Shown here piece by piece: positions 1 through 6,850 of a DNA stretch of 58,259 bases. Positions within the stretch are counted from its first letter, which is position 1; every line of letters starts with the position of its first letter. Below the pieces are notes generated by a model. The model ran no database searches. It was not told where the DNA came from and was given only the letters and a program-made list of their open reading frames with translations. Both the position numbers and the translations under genes were made by a program. This DNA comes from Shewanella sp. 10N.286.48.A6 (GTDB taxonomy: Bacteria; Pseudomonadota; Gammaproteobacteria; Enterobacterales; Shewanellaceae), in contig NZ_MCVI01000094.1 of NCBI RefSeq assembly GCF_002873135.1, forward strand, positions 50,773-109,031. The letters run 5' to 3'.

Positions 1-71
1 ATGAACGAAATGAACGAAATCAACACAATTACTAATAGGAAATTAAACCTGGCTTGGTAAATTTCAAGCAC

Positions 72-96
72 AAAAAAACCGACTTACGTCGGTTTT
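72..96 (-). terminator. Intrinsic terminator of tRNA-Leu
   Basis: A 9-bp inverted repeat (AAAACCGAC / GTCGGTTTT, loop TTAC) ends in a run of T on the minus strand, just downstream of the tRNA-Leu 3' end. It fits a rho-independent terminator for the minus-strand tRNA. Confidence 0.75.
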
Positions 97-112
97 ATCC
101 TCAAAGAGGAGA

Positions 113-197
113 TGGTACCAGCGGTCGGACTCGAACCGACACGTCTTTCGACAGGGGATTTTGAATCCCCCATGTATACCAATTTCATCACGCTGGC
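113..197 (-). tRNA. tRNA-Leu (anticodon CAA)
   Basis: An 85-nt minus-strand class II tRNA with encoded CCA. The acceptor strands GCCAGCG and CGCTGGT pair (first pair G-U). The anticodon stem is GGGGA/TCCCC around loop TTCAAAA, giving anticodon CAA (plus-strand 161-163). A long variable arm follows, then a T arm GTCGG-TTCGAGT-CCGAC. The length, variable arm and anticodon fit the E. coli leuX type, which reads UUG. No second tRNA is seen next to it; the left edge of the window is 112 bp away. Confidence 0.95.
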
Positions 198-385
198 ATC
201 ATATTGTAGTCAATCAAGCTTGGCTCAATTGAGTGACGGAATTATACCTAGGCCAATGACAATGGCAAGCCCTTTCATAAGCAAAATGATCAAATCAATC
301 TCAATAGCTTAAATCTCATTCAAGTAGAGTAAATTTGCGCTAATCGACATTAATAAATCTTCCCCATTAAAAAGCACTGACTTTA

Positions 386-399
386 TTGATCAAGATCAT
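386..399. promoter_or_regulatory. FNR/EtrA-type binding site
   Basis: TTGATCAAGATCAT matches the FNR consensus TTGAT-N4-ATCAA at 9 of 10 positions. It lies about 60 bp upstream of the DUF3149 gene start, a usable distance for an activator. FNR (EtrA) and CRP sites overlap in this genus, so either regulator could bind. Confidence 0.5.
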
Positions 400-459
400 A
401 AATGTTAAAAAATGAAAATAGTATGTTAAGGCTAGTTTTACAATGAAAGGATAATGATT

Positions 460-591
460 ATGGCTTTTTGGTTAGATTTAATGTTTGGTAACGCAATCGG
501 ATTGCTGTCAATGATTGTTATCTTCTGCACCATGGGGATCATGTCTTACATGATGTGGATGTTTATTGTGAAATCTGCTCCTAAGGAATAG
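460..591 (+). CDS. DUF3149-type small membrane protein
   Basis: A 43-residue protein beginning MAFWLDLMFGNAIGLLSM. It has one long hydrophobic segment (about residues 10-37) and a short Lys-containing tail. The N-terminal pattern FW-x-D/E-LMFGN-x-IGLLSMIVIF is that of the DUF3149 family of single-span proteins found in marine gammaproteobacteria; their function is unknown. AAAGGA lies 11 bp before the ATG. An FNR-type site lies about 60 bp upstream and a G/C hairpin terminator follows, so it is a single-gene unit. A similar single-span micro-protein is encoded at 29489-29614. Confidence 0.8.
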   Translation: MAFWLDLMFGNAIGLLSMIVIFCTMGIMSYMMWMFIVKSAPKE

Positions 592-639
592 TTACTACCC
601 TCCTTCTATAATTTTTGTTATTTGTTATTTGTTTCTTTA

Positions 640-661
640 GGGGGCTTTCGCCCCCATTTTT
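640..661 (+). terminator. Intrinsic terminator
   Basis: GGGGGC-TTTC-GCCCCC hairpin followed by ATTTTTATGTTT. It terminates the DUF3149 gene on the plus strand; the convergent minus-strand gene ends 26 bp further on. Confidence 0.8.
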
Positions 662-686
662 ATGTTTATTAAACCTAATTTTTAGA

Positions 687-1301
687 TTACGCGGCATGCT
701 TTCTAGATTGCACTAGACCATTTACAAACTGTGGTCGCGCTTTAATAAGGTGATTAAGCTCTTCCTTACTTGGCTCGCCTGCGGGTAATCTCAATACTTC
801 ACGATTTAAATACAAACGCGCTTTCATTGAAATTTTATACTCAGCAGTCGGTCCTTGAATCGCATAGTGACGCTCATTACCCACTAACTCTAAAATATTA
901 CTGTCCACTAGACCTTTAACTGCCAATTCGTTTTGCGGTAGCGCCAAAATTGTCGCTCCCTGTAAAAAGAACTCTCGCAGTAACGCTCGCTCAGCGGGAT
1001 CGAGTAACTTAACTTTGGCTTCTATGGTTTCAACAGCGCGTTTTTCTTTTAAAATCCCAATCGACTCGTCAACCACAAAGGTGAATAATTGGCTTAAGAA
1101 AAAAGCGGCACCAACAATGAGCCCTAAGCCAATAAAATGGCCATAATCTGACACCAGAGCCGACAAAGAAAGCGTCTCAAGCACGTGCTGAGGTGCAACT
1201 AATAATACCGCACAAGCGATCACTAACCACAGCATAGTGCTGACTAAAACGCGTTTGATATTCACTAAATTTACAGCCTTTAATTTCATTTTCATCATCA
1301 T
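687..1301 (-). CDS. Superinfection exclusion B (SieB) family membrane protein
   Basis: A 204-residue protein with two hydrophobic spans in the N-terminal third (about residues 20-40 and 53-73) and a soluble C-terminal domain. The segment LLDPAERALLREFF followed by LPQNELAVKGLVDSNIL is typical of the SieB family, named for the lambda/P22 exclusion protein. Chromosomal members are common in Proteobacteria and mostly uncharacterised. No phage gene lies nearby, so phage exclusion is only a family-name hypothesis. A GTG three codons upstream (1310) is possible, but the run of ATG codons beginning at 1301 is the more likely start. No strong ribosome-binding site is visible for either. Confidence 0.7.
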   Translation of the reverse strand: MMMKMKLKAVNLVNIKRVLVSTMLWLVIACAVLLVAPQHVLETLSLSALVSDYGHFIGLGLIVGAAFFLSQLFTFVVDESIGILKEKRAVETIEAKVKLLDPAERALLREFFLQGATILALPQNELAVKGLVDSNILELVGNERHYAIQGPTAEYKISMKARLYLNREVLRLPAGEPSKEELNHLIKARPQFVNGLVQSRKHAA

Positions 1302-1540
1302 GCTATCCACAGTGTCAGATTTTTGAATCTAGACTTAGTAAAGCAATTTCAATGCCAATAAAATGAGAAATGAATAAAAGCAGTTAACGCAATGACTTAT
1401 TTAGAGGGAAGAGCAAACAACGGCAGTTAGGCGCATCAAATAAGCTGTTTAATGCGCCATGAAGATCGAAACTAAGCTATAGGTTAAATGAGATTGATAA
1501 GCTAAACGTTAAGCTTAAAAATATTGGCATTCTGTATACA

Positions 1541-2338
1541 TTATTTGGCTGCCAATTTGGCTAATACTCGACTTGCAGCAATAAAACCAAAAGTGCCAGT
1601 AACCATAGTCACTGCGCCAAAGCCTGACGCACAATCCATTCTCATACTGCCATCGGCGCTATTTTTAGTACTGCAGACGCTACCATCATTTTGAGGATAT
1701 ACCAGTTGTTGCGTTGAAAACACTGCGTCAACGGCAAACCTGCGGGCAACATTTTTTGAAAAGTTATATTCTCTACGCAAAATGTTTCTGACTTTCGCTA
1801 ATAATGGGTCTTGATAAGTTTTAGCTAAATCGGTTAACTGAATTTGAGTGGGATCGGTTTGACCTCCCGCGCCACCTACGGTGACAATTTTCAGCTTATT
1901 TCTTTTACACCATGCAATTAACGCCGCTTTTTGTTTGACGGCATCAATACAGTCAACCACATAATCAATCGCTAACGGACTGGCTTTACTACCCAGATGC
2001 TCCGCCAAATTATCGACAGTGATAAAGTCTTCGACTTCATTCACCACGCACTCAGGATTAATTTCAATAATTCGCTGCGCCATTACTTCAACTTTGGACT
2101 GGCCGATGGTGGATGCAATTGCGTGAGATTGACGATTGGTATTAGTGACACATATGTCATCTAAATCAATCAGTGTTATTTGCCCTATACCACTTCGAGC
2201 CAGCGATTCAGCGACCCAAGTCCCTACCCCACCAATACCGATGATCACGACATGTGCATTAGCAAAGTTTTCCAATGCCGCTTGACCGTATAGTCGACCT
2301 ATACCACCAAAACGATTTAAGTATGATTCAGACAACAT
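1541..2338 (-). CDS. tcdA: tRNA threonylcarbamoyladenosine dehydratase
   Basis: A 265-residue E1-like ThiF/MoeB-family protein. TcdA (CsdL) uses ATP to dehydrate t6A37 in ANN-decoding tRNAs to the cyclic form ct6A. The nucleotide-binding loop is VVIIGIGGVGTWVAESLARSG (residues 29-49). The acidic adenylation segment LIDLDDICVTNTNRQ follows, then VDCIDAVKQKAALIAWC. The N-terminal YLNRFGGIGRLYGQAAL is characteristic of this family rather than of ThiF or MoeB. A hydrophobic C-terminal segment (GFGAVTMVTGTFGFIAA) fits the membrane anchor described for the E. coli enzyme. The length is normal, and AAAGAG lies 6 bp before the ATG. It is monocistronic, with its own upstream region. Confidence 0.92.
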   Translation of the reverse strand: MLSESYLNRFGGIGRLYGQAALENFANAHVVIIGIGGVGTWVAESLARSGIGQITLIDLDDICVTNTNRQSHAIASTIGQSKVEVMAQRIIEINPECVVNEVEDFITVDNLAEHLGSKASPLAIDYVVDCIDAVKQKAALIAWCKRNKLKIVTVGGAGGQTDPTQIQLTDLAKTYQDPLLAKVRNILRREYNFSKNVARRFAVDAVFSTQQLVYPQNDGSVCSTKNSADGSMRMDCASGFGAVTMVTGTFGFIAASRVLAKLAAK

Positions 2339-2413
2339 GTATTGCTCTTTAAACTCTCAATGTGGGGGCGGTATTTTATACGAAATCAACGCAGATCTGA
2401 ATGTATTCCTCAA

Positions 2414-2446
2414 TTAAACCTTAGTTAAACCCTAGTTAAACCCTAG
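2414..2446. repeat. Tandem 11-bp repeat, 3 copies
   Basis: Three contiguous 11-bp copies of TTAAACCCTAG; the first copy has T for C at one position. They lie in the intergenic region upstream of the first porin, about 140 bp before the CRP-type site. The period is close to one helical turn. Confidence 0.8.
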
Positions 2447-2586
2447 TTACACACTGAAACACCTATTACCTAAACCCGCAACATGCAGCAAAAACAAAGA
2501 AAGCCAGTTAACCGCACCAATAAAACTGTTAACTACGATTTAAGTCATTGTAAATCATAATGATACGTATAAATTAAATCCAACCT

Positions 2587-2608
2587 AAAGTGACATAGAT
2601 CACACTTT
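2587..2608. promoter_or_regulatory. CRP-type operator upstream of porin 1
   Basis: The core GTGACATAGATCACAC is flanked symmetrically by AAA and TTT. The half-sites GTGA-N6-TCAC match the CRP consensus TGTGA-N6-TCACA with one mismatch in the outer position. It lies 144 bp upstream of the porin start. Catabolite or respiratory control by CRP is inferred. Confidence 0.7.
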
Positions 2609-2751
2609 GGTATGAGCTTTTTGTGGCAATATCCTCCACAGAACAGGAATTACTATGAATAACGATAAGGTTGATAACCCAGTCGTTATTTTCTATCAAT
2701 ATCAGCAAGCATAGCTGATAAAAATCAAGCCCTTACCAAAGGAAGATTAAG

Positions 2752-3786
2752 ATGATGAAAAAAAACCTGATCACTGCAGCTATTTTATCTTGCACTGCAA
2801 TGACCTCTTTTACTGCTCTAGCTGATGGCCCAAATTTTTATGGCCGCGCCGATCTTGCAATCACTAACTCTAGTGAAGGTATTGCAACTCAAAACCAAAA
2901 AGATGGCACTGTCCTTGAAAATAACTTTTCATGGTTAGGTGTTAAAGGTTCTGAAAAAATCAGTGATGACGTAGAAATCTTATATCAAATGGAGTTCGGC
3001 GTTTCTAACTTTGATAACTCTGGTAATACTTTTGCTGCTCGTAACAGCTTTTTAGGTATTAAAACAGTTGCAGGTACTGCATTAGTGGGTCGTAACGACA
3101 CTGTGTTCAAAGCAGCAGAAGGTGGATTTGATTTATTTGGTAACAGTAACTCTGATATCGATTTATTAGTTGTTGGTCAAAACCGTGAAGCTGATGGCAT
3201 TAGCTATTACTCACCAAAAATTGCAGATTTAGTGACATTAAATGCGACTTATTTAATGGATGATAATCACGAATCAACTAGCAGTTCTATGTATGCATTA
3301 AGCGCAACTGTTGGTGATAAAGCATTTAAAACACATAACTTTTATGCAGCTGCAGCATACCAAGATGGTATCAGCGATGTAGAAGCATACCGTGGTGTAG
3401 TACAAGCTAAATTTGGTGACTTTATTGTTGGCGGTTTATACCAAAACAGTAAAAGCCAAAAAGCTGAACTGGCTCATCTTGAAGGTGATAGCTACTACGT
3501 AAACCTAGCTTACCTAATGGGTAACCTAAAGCTTAAAGCCGCTTACGGTTATGATGATTCAGGTCTTGGTAAGTACGCTAGCCGTTTTGCTAATGATACT
3601 TCTAGCTTAGAAAACATGAGCGATTTCGAAATCAACCAGTTCAGTGTTGGTGCAGATTACCGCGTTAGCCCAAGTACCTTAGTATATGGTCACTACACTA
3701 AGTATGATGGCGACATGGTACTAAACCAAACTAGCCAAAGCTTAAATGACGATATCGTGACTGTGGGTTTACGCTACGATTTCTAA
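2752..3786 (+). CDS. Outer-membrane general porin (copy 1)
   Basis: A 344-residue porin. The signal peptide ends ...SFTALA before mature DGPNFYGRADLAITN. The FYGRxDL opening, the LLGVKG-SEKI-like second strand, the YQMEF segment and a C-terminal strand ending in Phe (VGLRYDF) mark a 16-stranded Gram-negative porin of the trimeric OmpC/PhoE-like superfamily; the C-terminal Phe is the BAM recognition signal. It forms a diffusion channel in the outer membrane; the substrate cannot be told from sequence. AAGGAAG lies 6 bp before the ATG. A CRP-type site lies upstream and a terminator downstream. The next gene is a paralogue, so the pair probably arose by tandem duplication, but each has its own promoter region. 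Confidence 0.9.
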   Translation: MMKKNLITAAILSCTAMTSFTALADGPNFYGRADLAITNSSEGIATQNQKDGTVLENNFSWLGVKGSEKISDDVEILYQMEFGVSNFDNSGNTFAARNSFLGIKTVAGTALVGRNDTVFKAAEGGFDLFGNSNSDIDLLVVGQNREADGISYYSPKIADLVTLNATYLMDDNHESTSSSMYALSATVGDKAFKTHNFYAAAAYQDGISDVEAYRGVVQAKFGDFIVGGLYQNSKSQKAELAHLEGDSYYVNLAYLMGNLKLKAAYGYDDSGLGKYASRFANDTSSLENMSDFEINQFSVGADYRVSPSTLVYGHYTKYDGDMVLNQTSQSLNDDIVTVGLRYDF

Positions 3787-3857
3787 CTCATCACAGCGAC
3801 TTATTAACGGCTTAATCATCGTTTTTAAGCGTTAATTTATCTACCGATATGATGATT

Positions 3858-3886
3858 AAAAACGGTCTATTTAGGCCGTTTTTTTT
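3858..3886 (+). terminator. Intrinsic terminator of porin 1
   Basis: AAAACGGTC / GGCCGTTTT stem with a 6-nt loop followed by eight T. Confidence 0.75.
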
Positions 3887-4133
3887 GTTTTAGTCATTAG
3901 AGGTTGATTTTAATGACCTAATAGCTAAAAAAACTGCAATAACAACACTTCAAAGCTCCCACTTAAGCAATCCCTAAACCTGATGTAGATCTCATAAATT
4001 ACTGGGCTAGCGCATTTTTAATTAGATGTGAACCTCTCTAAATAGGTATAACGCTATAAAAGTGTTAACCAAAACCCAAATACACAGCATTTATCACATC
4101 TTTTACACACCAATTTCACCTCAAAACAAAAAA

Positions 4134-4151
4134 CTTGATCTAGGCCACAAC
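4134..4151. promoter_or_regulatory. Weak CRP-like site upstream of porin 2
   Basis: TTGATCTAGGCCACAA resembles the CRP consensus TGTGATCTAGATCACA with several mismatches. It lies about 130 bp before the second porin start, a position similar to the much better CRP site of porin 1. Confidence 0.3.
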
Positions 4152-4276
4152 TTTTTAACGATAAACCTGTAAATATTGCAACAAGTTTGTTACGCAGAGT
4201 GTTCTGCGAAAAATACCACTAAAACAATCCCATATAAATGGGGATAGAACATCATGTTCTAAAGGGAGTATGAAAG

Positions 4277-5308
4277 ATGAAAAAGACATTATTATCTGCA
4301 TCAGTTGTATCGGTTTTAACCCTCACTTCGTTCGCTGCGCTAGCCGACGGTCCTGATTTTTACGGTCGCTTAGATTTATCTATCACCAACTCCGAAACCG
4401 GCGCAACCCTGCAAGGCGGCACTAACGGTGTAACCCTAGGTGAAAGTGGCACTTACATTGAAAATAACTTCTCGCTATTGGGTGTGAAGGGCAGTGAAAA
4501 AATTACTGATGGCGTTGAAGTGCTATACCAAATGGAATTTCAGGTAGAGAACACGTCTGGCAAAGGTGATGTTTTCAAAGCGCGTAACACCTACTTAGGA
4601 ATTAAAACTGAAGGCGGCTCAGTGCTAGTCGGCCGTAACGATACCGTATTTAAAGCTGCTGAAGGTGGTGTGGATATTTTTGGTAACACCAATGCCGATA
4701 TGGATCGTTTAGTTGGCGGCCAAACCCGTAGTGCCGATGGTTTTTGGTACTATTCACCGCTGATTGCTGACATGTTTACCATTAATGCCACTTATTTAAT
4801 GGAAGATAATCAAGCCTCTGATGACTCTCAATATGCCTTAAGCGTGACCTTTGGTGACAAAGGCCTTAAAAAACACAATTACTATGTTGCTGGTGCTTAT
4901 AACAAAGCCATTGGTGGTATTGATGCATACCGCGCAGTAGCACAATTTAAAGCCGGCGATTTTAAAATTGGTGGTTTATTCCAAAACTCAGAAAGTGTGA
5001 CTAATTCAGATCAAGACGGCAATACTTACTTTATTAATCTAGCTTACAACTTAAATGGCGTAAACTTGAAAGTAGAGTACGGTGCTGATGAAGCAGGTTT
5101 TGGTAACTACTACAAAAATCTAGGTGAAGCAGGCGCAGATGATGTCAATGTGCAAAATATCACAGTGGGTGCTGATTATCGCGTTGCTAAATCAACCTTA
5201 GTGTTTGCTCATTACGCTATGTATGAAGGTGATTACACCATGGCTAATGCTAAGACAGATCTTGAAGACGATAATGTCTTCAGTGTTGGTATGCGTTACG
5301 ACTTCTAA
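4277..5308 (+). CDS. Outer-membrane general porin (copy 2)
   Basis: A 343-residue porin closely related to its upstream neighbour. Both share ADGP-x-FYGR-x-DL, ENNFS-x-LGVKGSEKI, the segment LVGRNDTVFKAAEGG and a C-terminal Phe after VGMRYDF. The signal peptide runs to ...SFAALA. The copies differ most in surface-loop regions, for example an insertion after residue 37 (LQGGTNGVTLGESGT), as expected for porins adapted to different solutes or phage pressure. An ATG at 4270 is out of frame; 4277 after GGGAG gives the signal peptide. It is probably a separate transcription unit with its own terminator. Confidence 0.9.
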   Translation: MKKTLLSASVVSVLTLTSFAALADGPDFYGRLDLSITNSETGATLQGGTNGVTLGESGTYIENNFSLLGVKGSEKITDGVEVLYQMEFQVENTSGKGDVFKARNTYLGIKTEGGSVLVGRNDTVFKAAEGGVDIFGNTNADMDRLVGGQTRSADGFWYYSPLIADMFTINATYLMEDNQASDDSQYALSVTFGDKGLKKHNYYVAGAYNKAIGGIDAYRAVAQFKAGDFKIGGLFQNSESVTNSDQDGNTYFINLAYNLNGVNLKVEYGADEAGFGNYYKNLGEAGADDVNVQNITVGADYRVAKSTLVFAHYAMYEGDYTMANAKTDLEDDNVFSVGMRYDF

Positions 5309-5329
5309 CAACGAGTTAGTCTACAACTG

Positions 5330-5356
5330 AAAAGCGACCTGATGGTCGCTTTTTTA
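5330..5356 (+). terminator. Intrinsic terminator of porin 2
   Basis: AAAAGCGACC-TGAT-GGTCGCTTTTTT hairpin with T run. It may also stop the convergent tpm transcript from the other side. Confidence 0.8.
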
Positions 5357-5390
5357 TTGTCTGCAGCTCACTAAAACAATAGAGAAAAGT

Positions 5391-6053
5391 TTATGATGAT
5401 TTGCGGGTTAACAAATAAGCCGCTTCATTTAGCCAAGAAACATTCTTATTAATAAAGCGTGGGTTTTCCGCTAATACATCAGCACACTCGAGTAATTCAA
5501 TCTCGAAATATGGCGCCAGGTATTGTTCAATCCACTGCGGGCTCACCGCAAATGGCGGGCCATTAAGCTCGGCTTGTGGGTAATCTAAGGTAATCAATAA
5601 CCCTTTAACTTTAGCCGGAATTAACTTGGCAAGCTGTTGTGCATATTGCTGGCGCATTTGCTCTGGCCAAGCAATTAAGGCGGCGCGATCGTAAAAAGCC
5701 TGAATCGACTTTGTCGCCGTTAATGGTAGGGTAAAAATATCACCTTGAATAAGGGTTACTTGATCAGCACAAAAAAATTGATGCTCAGCTTGCGAAGTCA
5801 TGCTCACAGGCAAATTATTGTCGCTAAAAAAGTCCTCAACAGCGGTTTGGCTTAGCTCACAGCCAACAACATCATGGCCTTGCTCTGCAAGGTAACACAT
5901 GTCTAATGACTTGCCACATAAAGGTACAAACACCTCTGCGCTGTTATCGACGGCAAGTGTAGACCAATACTTTACTAAAAATGGATTCACTTGCGGCTGA
6001 TGAAAACCGATTTGTTGTAACTGCCACTTCTCATGCCAAAAACTCGCTTCCAT
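5391..6053 (-). CDS. tpm: Thiopurine S-methyltransferase
   Basis: A 220-residue SAM-dependent class I methyltransferase of the bacterial TPMT family. In other bacteria it methylates thiopurines and detoxifies selenite/tellurite; the natural substrate is uncertain. Family hallmarks seen are [19 protein letters not shown] at the N terminus, [28 protein letters not shown] (SAM-binding motif I and post-I), and [19 protein letters not shown]. The length equals the usual 215-220. It is convergent with porin 2. No strong ribosome-binding site precedes the ATG, but the N-terminal motif begins right there. Confidence 0.92.
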   Translation of the reverse strand: MEASFWHEKWQLQQIGFHQPQVNPFLVKYWSTLAVDNSAEVFVPLCGKSLDMCYLAEQGHDVVGCELSQTAVEDFFSDNNLPVSMTSQAEHQFFCADQVTLIQGDIFTLPLTATKSIQAFYDRAALIAWPEQMRQQYAQQLAKLIPAKVKGLLITLDYPQAELNGPPFAVSPQWIEQYLAPYFEIELLECADVLAENPRFINKNVSWLNEAAYLLTRKSS

Positions 6054-6217
6054 GTAGATAAACTCAAGTCAGTAAATAATGCGTCTAACTCTAATCACTC
6101 TAAAAGTGAGATGCAACACTAAAAAGCTTAAACCCGTAAACCACAGTTTGAACCCGACAAACGACAACTTTGATTGACTAAACCTAAGCTATAAAGCAAC
6201 AGTAATGGCAATGTCTG

Positions 6218-6574
6218 CTACTCTTGTTCAGCTTTACCTTGAAGCACATGCTGAACTTTTTTAAGCCACTTGCAGTTATCACATTGACAATTACGACGTG
6301 ATAAATGATGTGGGCTCAAATTCGAGTCAATAAAGTCCACCGCAATCAACAACTGTTGTTTCAGATCTTCCACTGATTTTTTCTCAAGGGCCACCAGTTC
6401 ATCATTATGATTCATCCAAATGCACTCTTCGCCCTGATGACAAGTAGTACATTGCTCATCACTGGCATTATAAAACACCGCATGTGGACAGTGAGTAACT
6501 TCCATCGACTGTAAAATACGTTGCCGTGGAAAAGGAAATAGTGAAATTAAATCCGCTTTGTTAATGGTAGGCAT
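6218..6574 (-). CDS. Cysteine-rich small protein of unknown function
   Basis: A 118-residue soluble protein. Cysteines cluster in two groups: a central set (CPHAVFYN, then CTTCHQGEEC) and a C-terminal set (CQCDNCKW). This suggests a zinc or iron-sulfur site. There is no signal peptide, and CTTCH is not in an exported protein, so haem attachment is unlikely. The start at 6574 was chosen because AAGGAG (6580-6585) is 5 bp upstream; a GTG at 6580 overlaps that ribosome-binding site. A TTTGAC-N4-GTCAAA palindrome 68 bp upstream resembles an FNR site, hinting at oxygen- or redox-linked expression. I do not recognise the family. Confidence 0.75.
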   Translation of the reverse strand: MPTINKADLISLFPFPRQRILQSMEVTHCPHAVFYNASDEQCTTCHQGEECIWMNHNDELVALEKKSVEDLKQQLLIAVDFIDSNLSPHHLSRRNCQCDNCKWLKKVQHVLQGKAEQE

Positions 6575-6641
6575 AAGCACTCCTTGATTAAACCGAATAT
6601 TTTTACTTACTTAAATACTACCTACCTAACGCACAAAACAA

Positions 6642-6657
6642 TTTGACTCACGTCAAA
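6642..6657. promoter_or_regulatory. FNR-like palindrome upstream of Cys-rich gene
   Basis: TTTGACTCACGTCAAA is a perfect 6-bp inverted repeat with a 4-bp spacer. It resembles FNR/ANR sites (TTGAY-N4-RTCAA). It lies 68 bp upstream of the Cys-rich gene start and on the far side from the kinase gene, which begins about 190 bp away. Confidence 0.5.
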
Positions 6658-6850
6658 GTTTACAACAGCTAATTTTTACGATAAGTCGGTTTGAGATCTA
6701 GGTGAGGTTAATTTGCTTTATAAAGGCTAAAACAGAAAAAAAATCGGCTCAATCAATCCAATAGCTTGCCAGCAATGTGTAAATATGAGTTTATGAGATA
6801 AGCCAATACCAATACACTCAACAGGCACCTTGGTACATAGGAAGTTAATT

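Larger units (their letters stand above)
2339..2751. other. Intergenic region between tcdA and porin 1
   Basis: 413 bp between divergent genes. It holds a 3 x 11-bp tandem repeat (2414-2446), a strong CRP-type operator (2587-2608) and the porin ribosome-binding site AAGGAAG (2739-2745). A 19-codon reading frame begins at 2655 after ACAGGAA; it could be a leader peptide, but no further support is seen. Confidence 0.6.
3787..4276. other. Intergenic region between the two porins
   Basis: 490 bp holding the porin 1 terminator and the promoter region of porin 2. A CRP-like sequence lies at 4134-4151. The region is very AT-rich and shows no open reading frame with a ribosome-binding site. Confidence 0.6.

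Noticed and set aside
1..60. 19-codon frame at the left edge
   Set aside because: It is too short, has no visible upstream region, and shows no known family.
112..312. 66-codon plus-strand frame
   Set aside because: It runs antisense through the tRNA-Leu gene. No ribosome-binding site or family similarity.
687..1301. Prophage remnant inferred from SieB
   Set aside because: No integrase, attachment repeat or structural phage gene within the window. The tRNA-Leu at 113-197 has no partial duplicate that would mark an att site.
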